From Spirochaetota bacterium (GTDB taxonomy: Bacteria > Spirochaetota > Leptospiria > Turneriellales > Turneriellaceae), in NCBI GenBank assembly GCA_963205035.1, contig CAUJII010000082.1, positions 1 through 5,705 of the forward strand: a stretch of DNA of 5,705 nucleotides. Reading direction: 5' to 3'. Of the stretch, positions 1-5,705 are shown piece after piece (position 1 is the first letter of the stretch; each line of letters starts with the position of its first letter). Below the pieces are notes generated by a model that worked only from the letters and a program-made list of their open reading frames with translations, was not told where the DNA came from and did no database searches. The position numbers and the translations under genes were made by a program.

Positions 1-41
1 TGAAACTTATCGCGTACGCCGAGACTCTGACGGGAGATTAA
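1..41 (+). CDS. 3' end of an upstream gene, possibly dnaX (partial)
   Basis: An open frame enters from the left edge and ends with TAA at 39-41. The visible tail reads KLIAYAETLTGD. Twelve residues are too few to identify a family. The only argument for DnaX (the tau/gamma subunit of the DNA polymerase III clamp loader) is gene order, because dnaX-ybaB-recR is a widely conserved cluster and ybaB and recR follow here. The other two frames also run to stops within the first 80 bases, so the reading frame itself is not certain. The stop codon directly abuts the inverted-repeat element that starts at 42. Confidence 0.3.
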   Translation, partial: KLIAYAETLTGD

Positions 42-59
42 GAGCCTGTGCGGGAACTC
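42..59 (+). repeat. Left terminal inverted repeat of the 42-253 element
   Basis: GAGCCTGTGCGGGAACTC is the exact reverse complement of 236-253. Pairing stops sharply at the outer edge (A41 against A254), which defines the element boundary. Inward, G60 and T61 could add a G-U and a U-A pair before mismatches begin. Confidence 0.9.
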
Positions 60-235
60 GTGCAAACGATGCGAAATGACAATTTTTTCTGCGGAAAGAA
101 CACGCGTTGCTAGAAAAAGCGGCAAATCAGCGCGAATTCCGGGCGTCTGCGACCGCACGTCGAGCGAATCGGAACGATTTGCGGGAGAATTTGCGCTGAT
201 TAGCGTGGGCTTGGCGCAGAAAAAATTGTACCAAT

Positions 236-253
236 GAGTTCCCGCACAGGCTC
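236..253 (-). repeat. Right terminal inverted repeat of the 42-253 element
   Basis: GAGTTCCCGCACAGGCTC is the exact reverse complement of 42-59. It ends 49 bp before the ATG chosen for ybaB, so any RNA starting upstream would carry this large hairpin as the ybaB-recR leader. Bases 254-302 beyond it show no recognisable ribosome-binding site or promoter. Confidence 0.9.
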
Positions 254-302
254 AACGCCTCCTTTCGCGTTTACGCAGTGACTCGGCTTGCCAGTCTATA
301 CC

Positions 303-608
303 ATGGGACTTAAAGACATCAAAGACATGATGGGCCAAATGCGCGCGGCGCAGCAACAAATGAAACAGGTGCAGAAGAAGTTAGGAGACATGCGTGTTTC
401 GGCTTCGACGGGCGGCGGGCTTGTGAAAGCCACGGTCGACGGAGAAGCAAACCTCATCGCTCTCGATATAGACACCGCAGTTCTCGATGCCGACGAAATC
501 AAGGTCTTACCCAAGCTTATCTTAAAAGCGGTTCAAGGCGCGCAAAAAGACGCGCGCAAACAGGCGATGTCCGACATGAAAGGTATGTTGGGCGACATGA
601 TGCCGTAG
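303..608 (+). CDS. ybaB: YbaB/EbfC family nucleoid-associated DNA-binding protein
   Basis: A 101-residue protein of the YbaB/EbfC family, small dimeric nucleoid-associated proteins that bind DNA and are usually encoded next to recR. The helical, Met/Gln/Lys-rich N-terminus (residues 1-30) matches the family's first helix. The core GGGLVKATVDG (37-47) is the diagnostic strand-turn, followed by the 'ALDID' strand and a C-terminal helix ending in Met-rich sequence. ATG at 303 is preferred because 'MGLKDIKDMMGQM' matches the usual family N-terminus and overall length. A TTG at 288 would add five residues with no family counterpart. No Shine-Dalgarno sequence precedes either start. Only 9 nt separate its stop from recR, indicating one operon. 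The large palindrome at 42-253 sits just upstream and may affect its leader. Confidence 0.93.
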   Translation: MGLKDIKDMMGQMRAAQQQMKQVQKKLGDMRVSASTGGGLVKATVDGEANLIALDIDTAVLDADEIKVLPKLILKAVQGAQKDARKQAMSDMKGMLGDMMP

Positions 609-617
609 CAGCACCCC

Positions 618-1211
618 ATGCCTCCAGAACTTCTGCTGGCAATCGAGGCCCTGCAAACTCTGCCGGGCATGGGTCGAAGGTCTGCAATGCGCATTGCGTT
701 CGACTTTATCCGCAAAGGGGTAAATCCCACAAAGAATTTCTGCAATGCATTGACGGCTTTAGTCGAACACGTTTGTGCATGCGAGCACTGTGGTGCGTAC
801 AAGACTCAGGGACAGCCGTGTTCGTTCTGCGATAATCCGAAGCGCGAGACAAAGTCGCTTTGCATCGTCGAGAATCCTTCTGACATTTTTGCCGTCGAGA
901 ACACCGGTGAATTTCGTGGGCTCTATCACGTCTTGGGTGGAGTCCTTTCGCCTCTCGATGGCATGGGTCCTGAAGAGCTGAAAATACCACAACTCAAGGC
1001 ACGCGCACAAGAGCTTCAAATTGAAGAGGTGATTGTAGCTGCGAACCCAAGCGTCGAAGGGAATGCGACGGGGCATTACATCGCTGAGATGCTCAAGCCT
1101 TTGGGTATCAAAGTGACGCGCATTGCCACGGGGCTTGCTTTAGGGCAGGCGTTGGACTATGCCGAGACGCAGGCCATTTCGCAGTCGTTAAGGCTGCGCG
1201 TGACGCTTTAG
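618..1211 (+). CDS. recR: Recombination mediator protein RecR
   Basis: RecR of the RecFOR pathway, a ring-forming protein that works with RecO (and RecF) to load RecA on single-stranded DNA at gaps. At 197 residues it has normal length. Domains in order are a helix-hairpin-helix around LPGMGRRSAMRIAF (15-28), a four-cysteine zinc finger (C55, C58, C68, C71), and a Toprim domain with VENPSDIFAVE (84-94), the SPLDGMGPEEL loop (111-121) and ANPSVEGNATGHYIAE (142-157). The C-terminal segment is atypical. The family's usual G-G-[D/E]-L-E is G-Q-A-L-D here (176-180), losing one acidic residue. ATG at 618 begins 9 nt after the ybaB stop, without a visible ribosome-binding site, so coupling to ybaB translation is likely. 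Identification is secure. Confidence 0.97.
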   Translation: MPPELLLAIEALQTLPGMGRRSAMRIAFDFIRKGVNPTKNFCNALTALVEHVCACEHCGAYKTQGQPCSFCDNPKRETKSLCIVENPSDIFAVENTGEFRGLYHVLGGVLSPLDGMGPEELKIPQLKARAQELQIEEVIVAANPSVEGNATGHYIAEMLKPLGIKVTRIATGLALGQALDYAETQAISQSLRLRVTL

Positions 1212-1273
1212 AAGTTGAGGAGCCCCATCAAATCGATTTACAGGCTAACGAGTAAACACACCTGTGAAACACT

Positions 1274-2170
1274 TTGAAGCACGGCCTTAAGATAACTGTT
1301 TGCCTCTCTGCCCTTTTGTTGCTCAAGGGCGTAACCGGAGAAAATCCCACAACGCATTCGTTTGACTGGCCGGTTGAAAAAGATAAAAAATATCAGCTCA
1401 GCTCGACCTTCGGCGAATCGCGCCTCGACCACTTCCACAACGGCATCGACATACCCGGCAAAGGCACAAAAGTTTTGGCGCCGAAAAACGCGCGCGTGCT
1501 TTACCGCGTTCACTTGGATGAGACGCCGGGAGAAATGCCTTTTGGCGGCGGCAATCTTTTGGTTCTCGACCACGGCGGTACATGGACGGGGTATATGCAC
1601 TTGCAATCGTTCGCCGAAAAAATTGAGAAAGAGGAGACACTCTCTAAAGGGGATGTCTTGGGTTTTTCAGGCGACACCGGCCACTCGGGCGGCGCGCACC
1701 TGCACTATTTTATTTACGACACCAAAGAGCAGGCGATGATAAATCCGCTCCTCACGATGGACGCGACACACTACCACGACACGAAGCCACCCGAGATTAA
1801 AGCGTGGGGAGTTCTCATGCCCGATAATTTTTCGACGGTGAACCCTGAAAAAACGTTCCGCCTCACGCAAGACTATCCTGTGTATGTTTGGTTGCAAGAC
1901 CACGGCCTCACCTCAGAGCGGTGGGGAGTTTATGAATACCACGTTTTTCTCGACGGCAAAGAGGCGATAGGCGCGCGCTTCGATAAAGTCTTTATGAAAG
2001 ACGGCGTCTGGCGGACAAGTTCGGGGCTCGCGTTTGAAGACGTCTATTTCAGAAACTTCACCTCGCTGACAAGGGGCGTTAGGCGCGCGAAGCAAGTCAA
2101 GATCGAGGCGCAAGACATCAAAGGCCAGAAACTCAGCGAGACATTCCAACTACAAATCCAACGTAACTAA
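1274..2170 (+). CDS. Secreted M23-family (LytM-type) zinc metallopeptidase
   Basis: A 298-residue exported protein. Residues 1-22 form a plausible Sec signal peptide: basic start with K2 and K6, hydrophobic core ITVCLSALLLL, likely cleavage near VTG. There is no lipobox. The peptidase domain (about 40-165) has the complete LytM zinc and catalytic set: HxxxD at H55 and D59, H109 in GYMHL, and HxH at H142/H144. It is therefore probably an active peptidoglycan endopeptidase in the periplasm, or a relative acting on the cell wall. Residues 172-298 form an additional C-terminal region, probably beta-rich, of unassigned role. TTG at 1274 is the only common start after the in-frame TGA at 1265-1267, and it keeps the signal peptide intact. 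No ribosome-binding site is seen. The gene lies 62 nt after recR with no terminator between, so co-transcription is possible. Cell-wall substrate is inferred from the family. Confidence 0.9.
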   Translation: MKHGLKITVCLSALLLLKGVTGENPTTHSFDWPVEKDKKYQLSSTFGESRLDHFHNGIDIPGKGTKVLAPKNARVLYRVHLDETPGEMPFGGGNLLVLDHGGTWTGYMHLQSFAEKIEKEETLSKGDVLGFSGDTGHSGGAHLHYFIYDTKEQAMINPLLTMDATHYHDTKPPEIKAWGVLMPDNFSTVNPEKTFRLTQDYPVYVWLQDHGLTSERWGVYEYHVFLDGKEAIGARFDKVFMKDGVWRTSSGLAFEDVYFRNFTSLTRGVRRAKQVKIEAQDIKGQKLSETFQLQIQRN

Positions 2171-2805
2171 TACTCCACCGCAACGGGGTCGAGCGAGCGC
2201 CATAGATACCACGTCGCGACGGTCCGATAAGGCGCCCAACGCTCTGCAATGCGCCTGAGCTCTGCCGTGGGAGTTTTCTCCCCTCCACAATAGGAAATCT
2301 CCATAGCGCGAATTAGTCCTAAATCGCCCAAAGGCAGAATGTCGGGACGCCACAAGTTAAACATGAGGTACATGTCGGCGGTCCATGGCCCTACTCCCTT
2401 GAGTGCAATGAGTTCTTCGCGGATTGCATCGTCTGGCATTTTGAGATGCCTTCGACCGCTCACTTTTTTTGCCGCAAAGTTTTCAGCAAGGCTTTGGATG
2501 TACTCCACCTTACGCAAAGAAAAGCCACAGGCGCGCAGGAGAGATGGGTCGAGCGCCAAGACGGCATGCGGTGAAACTCTTTGCTCTTTGCCTTGAACGG
2601 TTTTGACAAACCGTGCCCAAATTGCATCGGCCGCTTTGACCGAAATCTGTTGGCCAGAGATTGCACGTGCGAGAGTTGTGAAAGCGTCTTTGCGCAAGCG
2701 TAATCTTGTTTGCGGGTATTGAGCGATGAGACGCGCCAAGACTTTGTCGCGCTTCTTTAGATACGCAGTCGCAGAGAGCCAATAATCAGGAAGTTTATCT
2801 GCCAC
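2167..2805 (-). CDS. alkA: DNA-3-methyladenine glycosylase, AlkA/Mag1-like (HhH-GPD superfamily)
   Basis: A 212-residue base-excision-repair glycosylase that would remove alkylated purines such as 3-methyladenine. The fold signature is clear: LARAISGQQISVKAA (45-59), the helix-hairpin-helix LKGVGPWTA (135-143), and the following Gly-Asp loop PLGDLGLIRA, in which D161 aligns with the catalytic aspartate of AlkA. The C-terminal ERWAPYRTVATWYLWR (188-203) also matches the family. It is shorter than E. coli AlkA because it lacks that enzyme's N-terminal domain, so it is closer to yeast Mag1-type single-domain enzymes. The symbol is given at family level. Translation starts at GTG 2805, overlapping kdsB by 11 nt, without a ribosome-binding site, which suggests translational coupling. 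Its stop overlaps the M23 stop by 4 bp. Confidence 0.9.
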   Translation of the reverse strand: MADKLPDYWLSATAYLKKRDKVLARLIAQYPQTRLRLRKDAFTTLARAISGQQISVKAADAIWARFVKTVQGKEQRVSPHAVLALDPSLLRACGFSLRKVEYIQSLAENFAAKKVSGRRHLKMPDDAIREELIALKGVGPWTADMYLMFNLWRPDILPLGDLGLIRAMEISYCGGEKTPTAELRRIAERWAPYRTVATWYLWRSLDPVAVEY

Positions 2806-3541
2806 GCTCGTTCAGGAGCGCTTCGACGCGCAAAATATCGTCGGGTGTGTCGACACCAGGAGAGTCGACTGTTGCGACGTGTACAAAAATATTGAACCCA
2901 TTAAAAAGAAAGCGGAGTTGCTCTAAACTTTCCGCCTCTTCTAAAGGTGCCAGACTTAAATGCGATAATTCCACAAGTGCAGTGCGCGAATAGGCATAGA
3001 GTCCCTGGTGTTTGAGCGCCGTGAGCGGACCCGAAAAATCGCCCTTTCTATAAAAAGGCAGGGGGGAGCGCGAAAAATAAAGTGCCTTGCCTGTTTTCGC
3101 CAAAACAACTTTCACCTGATTCTCATTTTGAAAGTCTATAGCTGTCTTGAAAGGGACTGCGGTTGTCGCAACGTGGCAGTCTTCAGGGTGCGCCTCAAAG
3201 AGAGCCAACGCTCCGCTGATGTTCGCAGCGGGTAAGAGCGGTTCGTCGCCTTGCACGTTCACATAGTGCGTGTAATCGGGTATCTTCTCTGCGACTTCGA
3301 CGATGCGGTCGAACCCCGAAGCGTGGTCGGTCCTTGTCATGAGAGCTTCGCCGCCAAAATCTTGAACTGCGCGAAAAATTCTCTCGTCGTCTGTCGCAAC
3401 CACGACGCGCTCCAAGTCTTGGCACCGCTTTGCCGCAGACCACACCCATTCGACCATGGGCTTACCTGCAATCAGGGCAAGCGGTTTGCCGGGAAAACGC
3501 GTCGAAGCAAACCGCGCTGGAATAACGCCTAAGACGCGCAT
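2795..3541 (-). CDS. kdsB: 3-deoxy-manno-octulosonate cytidylyltransferase (CMP-Kdo synthetase)
   Basis: KdsB activates Kdo with CTP to CMP-Kdo, the donor for Kdo addition to lipid A in the lipopolysaccharide inner core. It is cytoplasmic and needs Mg2+. The 248 residues match the usual length. Visible motifs are the nucleotide-binding IPARFASTRFPGKPL (7-21), VVVATDD (46-52), the metal-site NVQGDEP (95-101, D99), ALYFSRSPLPF (153-163), HQGLYAYSR (178-186), ESLEQLR (204-210) and GVDTPDD (229-235). One oddity is that the usual SGT[D/E]R sugar-site motif reads SGFDR (75-79). ATG at 3541 overlaps the upstream gene's stop as TAATG, with no ribosome-binding site, which indicates coupling. Kdo synthesis genes other than kdsB are not in the window. 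Confidence 0.97.
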   Translation of the reverse strand: MRVLGVIPARFASTRFPGKPLALIAGKPMVEWVWSAAKRCQDLERVVVATDDERIFRAVQDFGGEALMTRTDHASGFDRIVEVAEKIPDYTHYVNVQGDEPLLPAANISGALALFEAHPEDCHVATTAVPFKTAIDFQNENQVKVVLAKTGKALYFSRSPLPFYRKGDFSGPLTALKHQGLYAYSRTALVELSHLSLAPLEEAESLEQLRFLFNGFNIFVHVATVDSPGVDTPDDILRVEALLNERGR

Positions 3542-5430
3542 TATGTGGGGGGTGTGGAATTGTTCTTATCGCCAGACGACGGAGAAGTCATGCCGAACGC
3601 TTGTTGCATCTCATCGTCTGTCATCGGAGTCAGCGGGAACAAATCGCCTTTCGAGATGCGCTCGACAAACGCGAGTGAATAACAGTAAGCATCCATGATG
3701 CACTGCTTGACGCTCTTGCCGTTTAAGCGCTTGCCCTTTTCAAACTCCGCGTCAAACTTCACCGGTTCATCCATATTGCCGACAATTTGCTTTGCACCCT
3801 TCATGTCTTCGATGAGAATTCCCATAGCCTTCTTCACGTTTTCCATGAAAGCGCGGATTAGCCCCCGCGTGTTGCGCGCTTCCATGTCGCTGCGTCCCTT
3901 GGCTTTTTCATCGAGCTTTGATTTCTCGATATAGTTCGACATCTTCGTCGCTTTGGTCTTCTTATAGTCTTGCAGCATCTCTTCGTATTTTTCGTATGCA
4001 CGAATAATTGCACGCGATTCGTTATAGAGGTCCGCCATTTGTTTTTTATAGTCGGATTTCACCCCTCCCGAATAATCGACGTTGATTTGGATCTTGTTTG
4101 TCGTCAACACGAAGGAGTACTCAAAATCAAATTCTAAGAAATGCAGGTAAGAGAGAAGAATGCGGTCGTTGATATCTACTTTTTCGAGCATGCGCTTCGA
4201 TTTGTCATAACGTTCGACGAGCTCGCGCGGACCGCGCTGCTTCATGAGCGTTACCCCATAACGGTATCCCTTCACATCTTCGGGCAGACTCTCTTCTTTT
4301 TTCTCTTCTTCGTTAGCTTGAGTCGTCGCTTCTCCCGCCGCCGCTTCTTCTGTCTCCGCAGCCTCTAGAGACGAACCTTCGCCTTTTTTCCGGTTACCCA
4401 ATTTTTGGTCTGCGGTGATTTGAATCGCCTTTTCTAAAAAGGCCGAGAACGGGGGATAATCTGTTTGATCGATGAGGCAGACCAAATGAAAAAGTTTTGG
4501 AAACGCCGTCTGGAAAACCCGCTTCGTGTTTTGAAAGAAACGCTTTTGTTTAACGATCATCCCTTGCAGAGATTCTTGAGAGAGCTTCGCCGCTTGTGCT
4601 TCGGGGGTAAATACGTCGAGAGCATAGCCCATCGCTTTGCGGAACGAATCTTGGTAGGGATATAAAATGTAGAGAGTACGATAAATCGACTTAATCGCTG
4701 CGGCGGCACTCTCCAGCGGTACAGGTGCACCCGCCTGCGCCGCATTCGCAAACGGAGAGAAGTATTCGTTCTTGTGCATGTGGTGTGCGTATTCCAAAGT
4801 CTCCATCAGCAGAGGATTTTTCTGGTCCAAATTCTGCATGATTTTTTTGCCAATCGAAGGGCGTTGCAAGAACAGATCGTTGCCGATAAGATTGAATTCA
4901 ACGAGTGCTTGGCGCAATTCCAAATTCAAAAATTTGACAAAGCTGGGTTTGATTTGGTTTCCTGCAAACGGCGTCACCCCTGCGAGGAAACACCGCAGGC
5001 GAATCATGAAACGCGCACCGGGCCCTTTGAGTTTCTTTATGCTCTTCTCATAATCGAGCCGAGCGCGCTGGGCTTTGTCTGCCTCTTCGCGCTCTTTCTC
5101 GCGTCGAAGTTCTGACGGCAGTTTTGTTTCGGTATCCGGCCCCCGGTTGCCGCCCGGGGCCGAAGAGCCGCCACGGCGCGGCGCGCCGCCCAATGCTCGT
5201 TCATTCGCACTACGGCGCGCTTCTTCTTGCCTCTCTTGAAGGCTCTTTTCTTTAAGAACTTGCCCCCCGCCGGACTTGAAGCGGTCGAGCATTTCTTTGC
5301 GCTCGGCATTATCTAAATCGTTCGCGCCAATCGCTTTGCGCGTAGCATCAAATTCGTATTTTGCGTCGGCCATGGCAGGGTCAAATGGCAGATTCAAGAG
5401 GGCAGGTAAAGTGAGTTTAGGGGAACTCAA
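3541..5430 (-). CDS. Uncharacterised large cytoplasmic protein, first gene of the kdsB-alkA cluster
   Basis: A 629-residue protein if it starts at TTG 5430, or 610 if it starts at ATG 5373 (Met20). I do not recognise the family. There is no signal peptide or membrane segment, so it is probably cytoplasmic. The layout is: a charged N-terminus (about 20-80), a Gly/Pro/Arg-rich linker (80-103), a highly charged helical stretch (104-135), a folded hydrophobic/aromatic region (138-345), an acidic Glu/Ala/Lys linker (347-386), a second folded region with FEYSFVLTTNKIQINVDYSGG (436-456), a Lys/Glu-rich helical and possibly coiled-coil section (457-550), a final domain (555-612), and a polar tail ending NNSTPPT. 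Two globular halves joined by a flexible acidic linker is the simplest reading. Its stop overlaps the kdsB start by 1 nt. This tight coupling does not by itself prove a lipopolysaccharide role. It may be lineage-restricted, perhaps spirochaetal, but that is a guess. Confidence 0.85.
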   Translation of the reverse strand: MSSPKLTLPALLNLPFDPAMADAKYEFDATRKAIGANDLDNAERKEMLDRFKSGGGQVLKEKSLQERQEEARRSANERALGGAPRRGGSSAPGGNRGPDTETKLPSELRREKEREEADKAQRARLDYEKSIKKLKGPGARFMIRLRCFLAGVTPFAGNQIKPSFVKFLNLELRQALVEFNLIGNDLFLQRPSIGKKIMQNLDQKNPLLMETLEYAHHMHKNEYFSPFANAAQAGAPVPLESAAAAIKSIYRTLYILYPYQDSFRKAMGYALDVFTPEAQAAKLSQESLQGMIVKQKRFFQNTKRVFQTAFPKLFHLVCLIDQTDYPPFSAFLEKAIQITADQKLGNRKKGEGSSLEAAETEEAAAGEATTQANEEEKKEESLPEDVKGYRYGVTLMKQRGPRELVERYDKSKRMLEKVDINDRILLSYLHFLEFDFEYSFVLTTNKIQINVDYSGGVKSDYKKQMADLYNESRAIIRAYEKYEEMLQDYKKTKATKMSNYIEKSKLDEKAKGRSDMEARNTRGLIRAFMENVKKAMGILIEDMKGAKQIVGNMDEPVKFDAEFEKGKRLNGKSVKQCIMDAYCYSLAFVERISKGDLFPLTPMTDDEMQQAFGMTSPSSGDKNNSTPPT

Positions 5431-5439
5431 GTGAGTTTA
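5409..5439. promoter_or_regulatory. Candidate operator repeats in the divergent spacer
   Basis: AAGTGAGTTTA occurs twice, at 5409-5419 and 5429-5439, exactly 20 bp apart (about two helical turns). An inverted half-site AACTCA (5424-5429) lies between them and pairs with TGAGTT on either side (5412-5417 and 5432-5437). Three half-sites in 26 bp between divergent genes is typical of a transcription-factor site. If the large minus-strand gene starts at ATG 5373, the whole array is non-coding. If it starts at TTG 5430, the left part codes for its first residues. No convincing -35/-10 pair was found for either direction. Confidence 0.4.
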
Positions 5440-5475
5440 TCTTGTCGCCACATCGCACAGTTAGTCTCAGGCACT

Positions 5476-5676
5476 ATGAAAACAGGTATACATCCCGTTT
5501 ATGAAGACGCGGTGATTCGCTGTGCGTGCGGTGCAGAACACAAGACGCGCTCGACCAAAAAAGAAATCTTCGTTGAGATTTGCTCCGCTTGCCACCCTTT
5601 CTTTACCGGCAAAACGAAACTCGTCGACACCGCAGGGCGAGTCGACAAATTCAAGAAAAAATACAAACTCAAATAG
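5476..5676 (+). CDS. rpmE: 50S ribosomal protein L31, zinc-binding type
   Basis: A 66-residue L31, a small protein of the large ribosomal subunit that contacts the small subunit. The start MKTGIHPVYE and the core CSACHPFFTGK with GRVDKFKKKY are diagnostic. All four zinc ligands are present (C16, C18, C36, C39), so this is the zinc-containing C+ form rather than the zinc-free paralogue used under zinc starvation. ATG at 5476 is chosen because it matches the family N-terminus exactly. An in-frame GTG at 5431 would add 15 residues without counterpart. The upstream AGGC is at best a very weak ribosome-binding site. It is divergent from the large minus-strand gene. Bases 5677-5705 after it show no clear terminator or gene before the window ends. 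Confidence 0.96.
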   Translation: MKTGIHPVYEDAVIRCACGAEHKTRSTKKEIFVEICSACHPFFTGKTKLVDTAGRVDKFKKKYKLK

Positions 5677-5705
5677 AAACGCTTTACGGCTAAAAGGCAA
5701 GACCT

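Larger units (their letters stand above)
42..253. repeat. 212-bp nested inverted-repeat element (MITE-like, or a long structured RNA)
   Basis: The stretch is almost one long imperfect palindrome. The outer arms 42-59 and 236-253 match perfectly over 18 bp. The next arms, 79-93 and 215-229, match perfectly over 15 bp. Inner arms 125-139 and 187-201 pair over 15 bp with one G-U. At the tip, 164-171 pairs with 175-182 with one G-U and a 3-nt GAA loop. A small hairpin (106-111 with 118-123, two G-U pairs) can form in the left internal loop. About 56 pairs cover half of the element. No protein-coding frame of note lies inside. A non-autonomous transposable element is one explanation, since a GAGCCTGT-type end resembles some insertion-sequence ends from memory. 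The alternative is an RNA, because closing stem, central bubble and terminal stem resemble 6S RNA in outline. No T-run terminator follows 253. The short AA on both sides (40-41 and 254-255) is too short to prove a target duplication. Confidence 0.75.

Noticed and set aside
42..253. Signal recognition particle RNA (often found near dnaX)
   Set aside because: The conserved domain IV loop of SRP RNA is absent. The apical GAA loop and its stem do not match it.
1215..1277. Small frame after recR (TTG at 1215, or ATC at 1227 behind GAGGAG at 1217-1222) ending in TGA that overlaps the M23 TTG start
   Set aside because: The TTG lies before the GAGGAG, ATC starts are very rare, and the roughly 16-20 residue peptide resembles nothing. 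It is simply the recR frame continuing past its stop.
2463..2473. Homopolymer run in alkA as a programmed slippage site
   Set aside because: The reading frame is intact on both sides and the motifs continue normally, so nothing indicates frameshifting.
3061..3067. G-run within kdsB as a phase-variation tract
   Set aside because: Only six G residues inside a conserved, intact motif region. This is too short to suggest phase variation.
5431..5475. N-terminal extension of L31 from GTG 5431
   Set aside because: L31 proteins begin at the MK..IHP position, which is ATG 5476. The extension has no family counterpart and overlaps the candidate operator.
5677..5705. Possible terminator hairpin after rpmE (GCTTT against AAGGC)
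   Set aside because: Only about five weak pairs, no U-run, and the window ends too soon to judge.

Overview
The window suggests a Gram-negative bacterium of moderate GC content. KdsB (CMP-Kdo synthesis) implies a lipopolysaccharide outer membrane. The set dnaX(?)-ybaB-recR, an M23 peptidase with a 'TFGESR..HFHNGID' core, and a large cytoplasmic protein of no recognised family together make a spirochaete of the Leptospira/Turneriella type my best guess. That lineage call is an inference, not something the sequence proves. None of the seven genes has a convincing Shine-Dalgarno sequence, and several appear to start at TTG or GTG.

Layout. Bases 1-41 hold the last 12 codons and stop of a gene that begins outside the window, possibly dnaX. 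A striking 212-bp inverted-repeat element follows (42-253), with perfect 18-bp ends and two further nested long helices. It is either a MITE-like insertion or a highly structured RNA. Then come ybaB, recR and a secreted M23 peptidase, all on the plus strand (303-2170).

The M23 gene meets a minus-strand cluster tail to tail, and the two stop codons overlap by 4 bp. In transcription order, the minus cluster is an uncharacterised 629-codon (or 610-codon) protein, kdsB and a short AlkA/Mag1-type DNA glycosylase. These genes overlap by 1 and 11 nt, so they are almost certainly co-transcribed and translationally coupled. A divergent control region at about 5374-5475 separates this cluster from rpmE (ribosomal protein L31, zinc-binding form). 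It contains an 11-bp direct repeat with a 20-bp period plus an interleaved inverted half-site.

Functionally the window mixes DNA maintenance (YbaB, RecR, alkylation-repair glycosylase), envelope biology (M23 peptidase, KdsB) and translation (L31). The most unusual items are the 42-253 element, the large unknown protein coupled to kdsB, and the repeat-containing divergent spacer.
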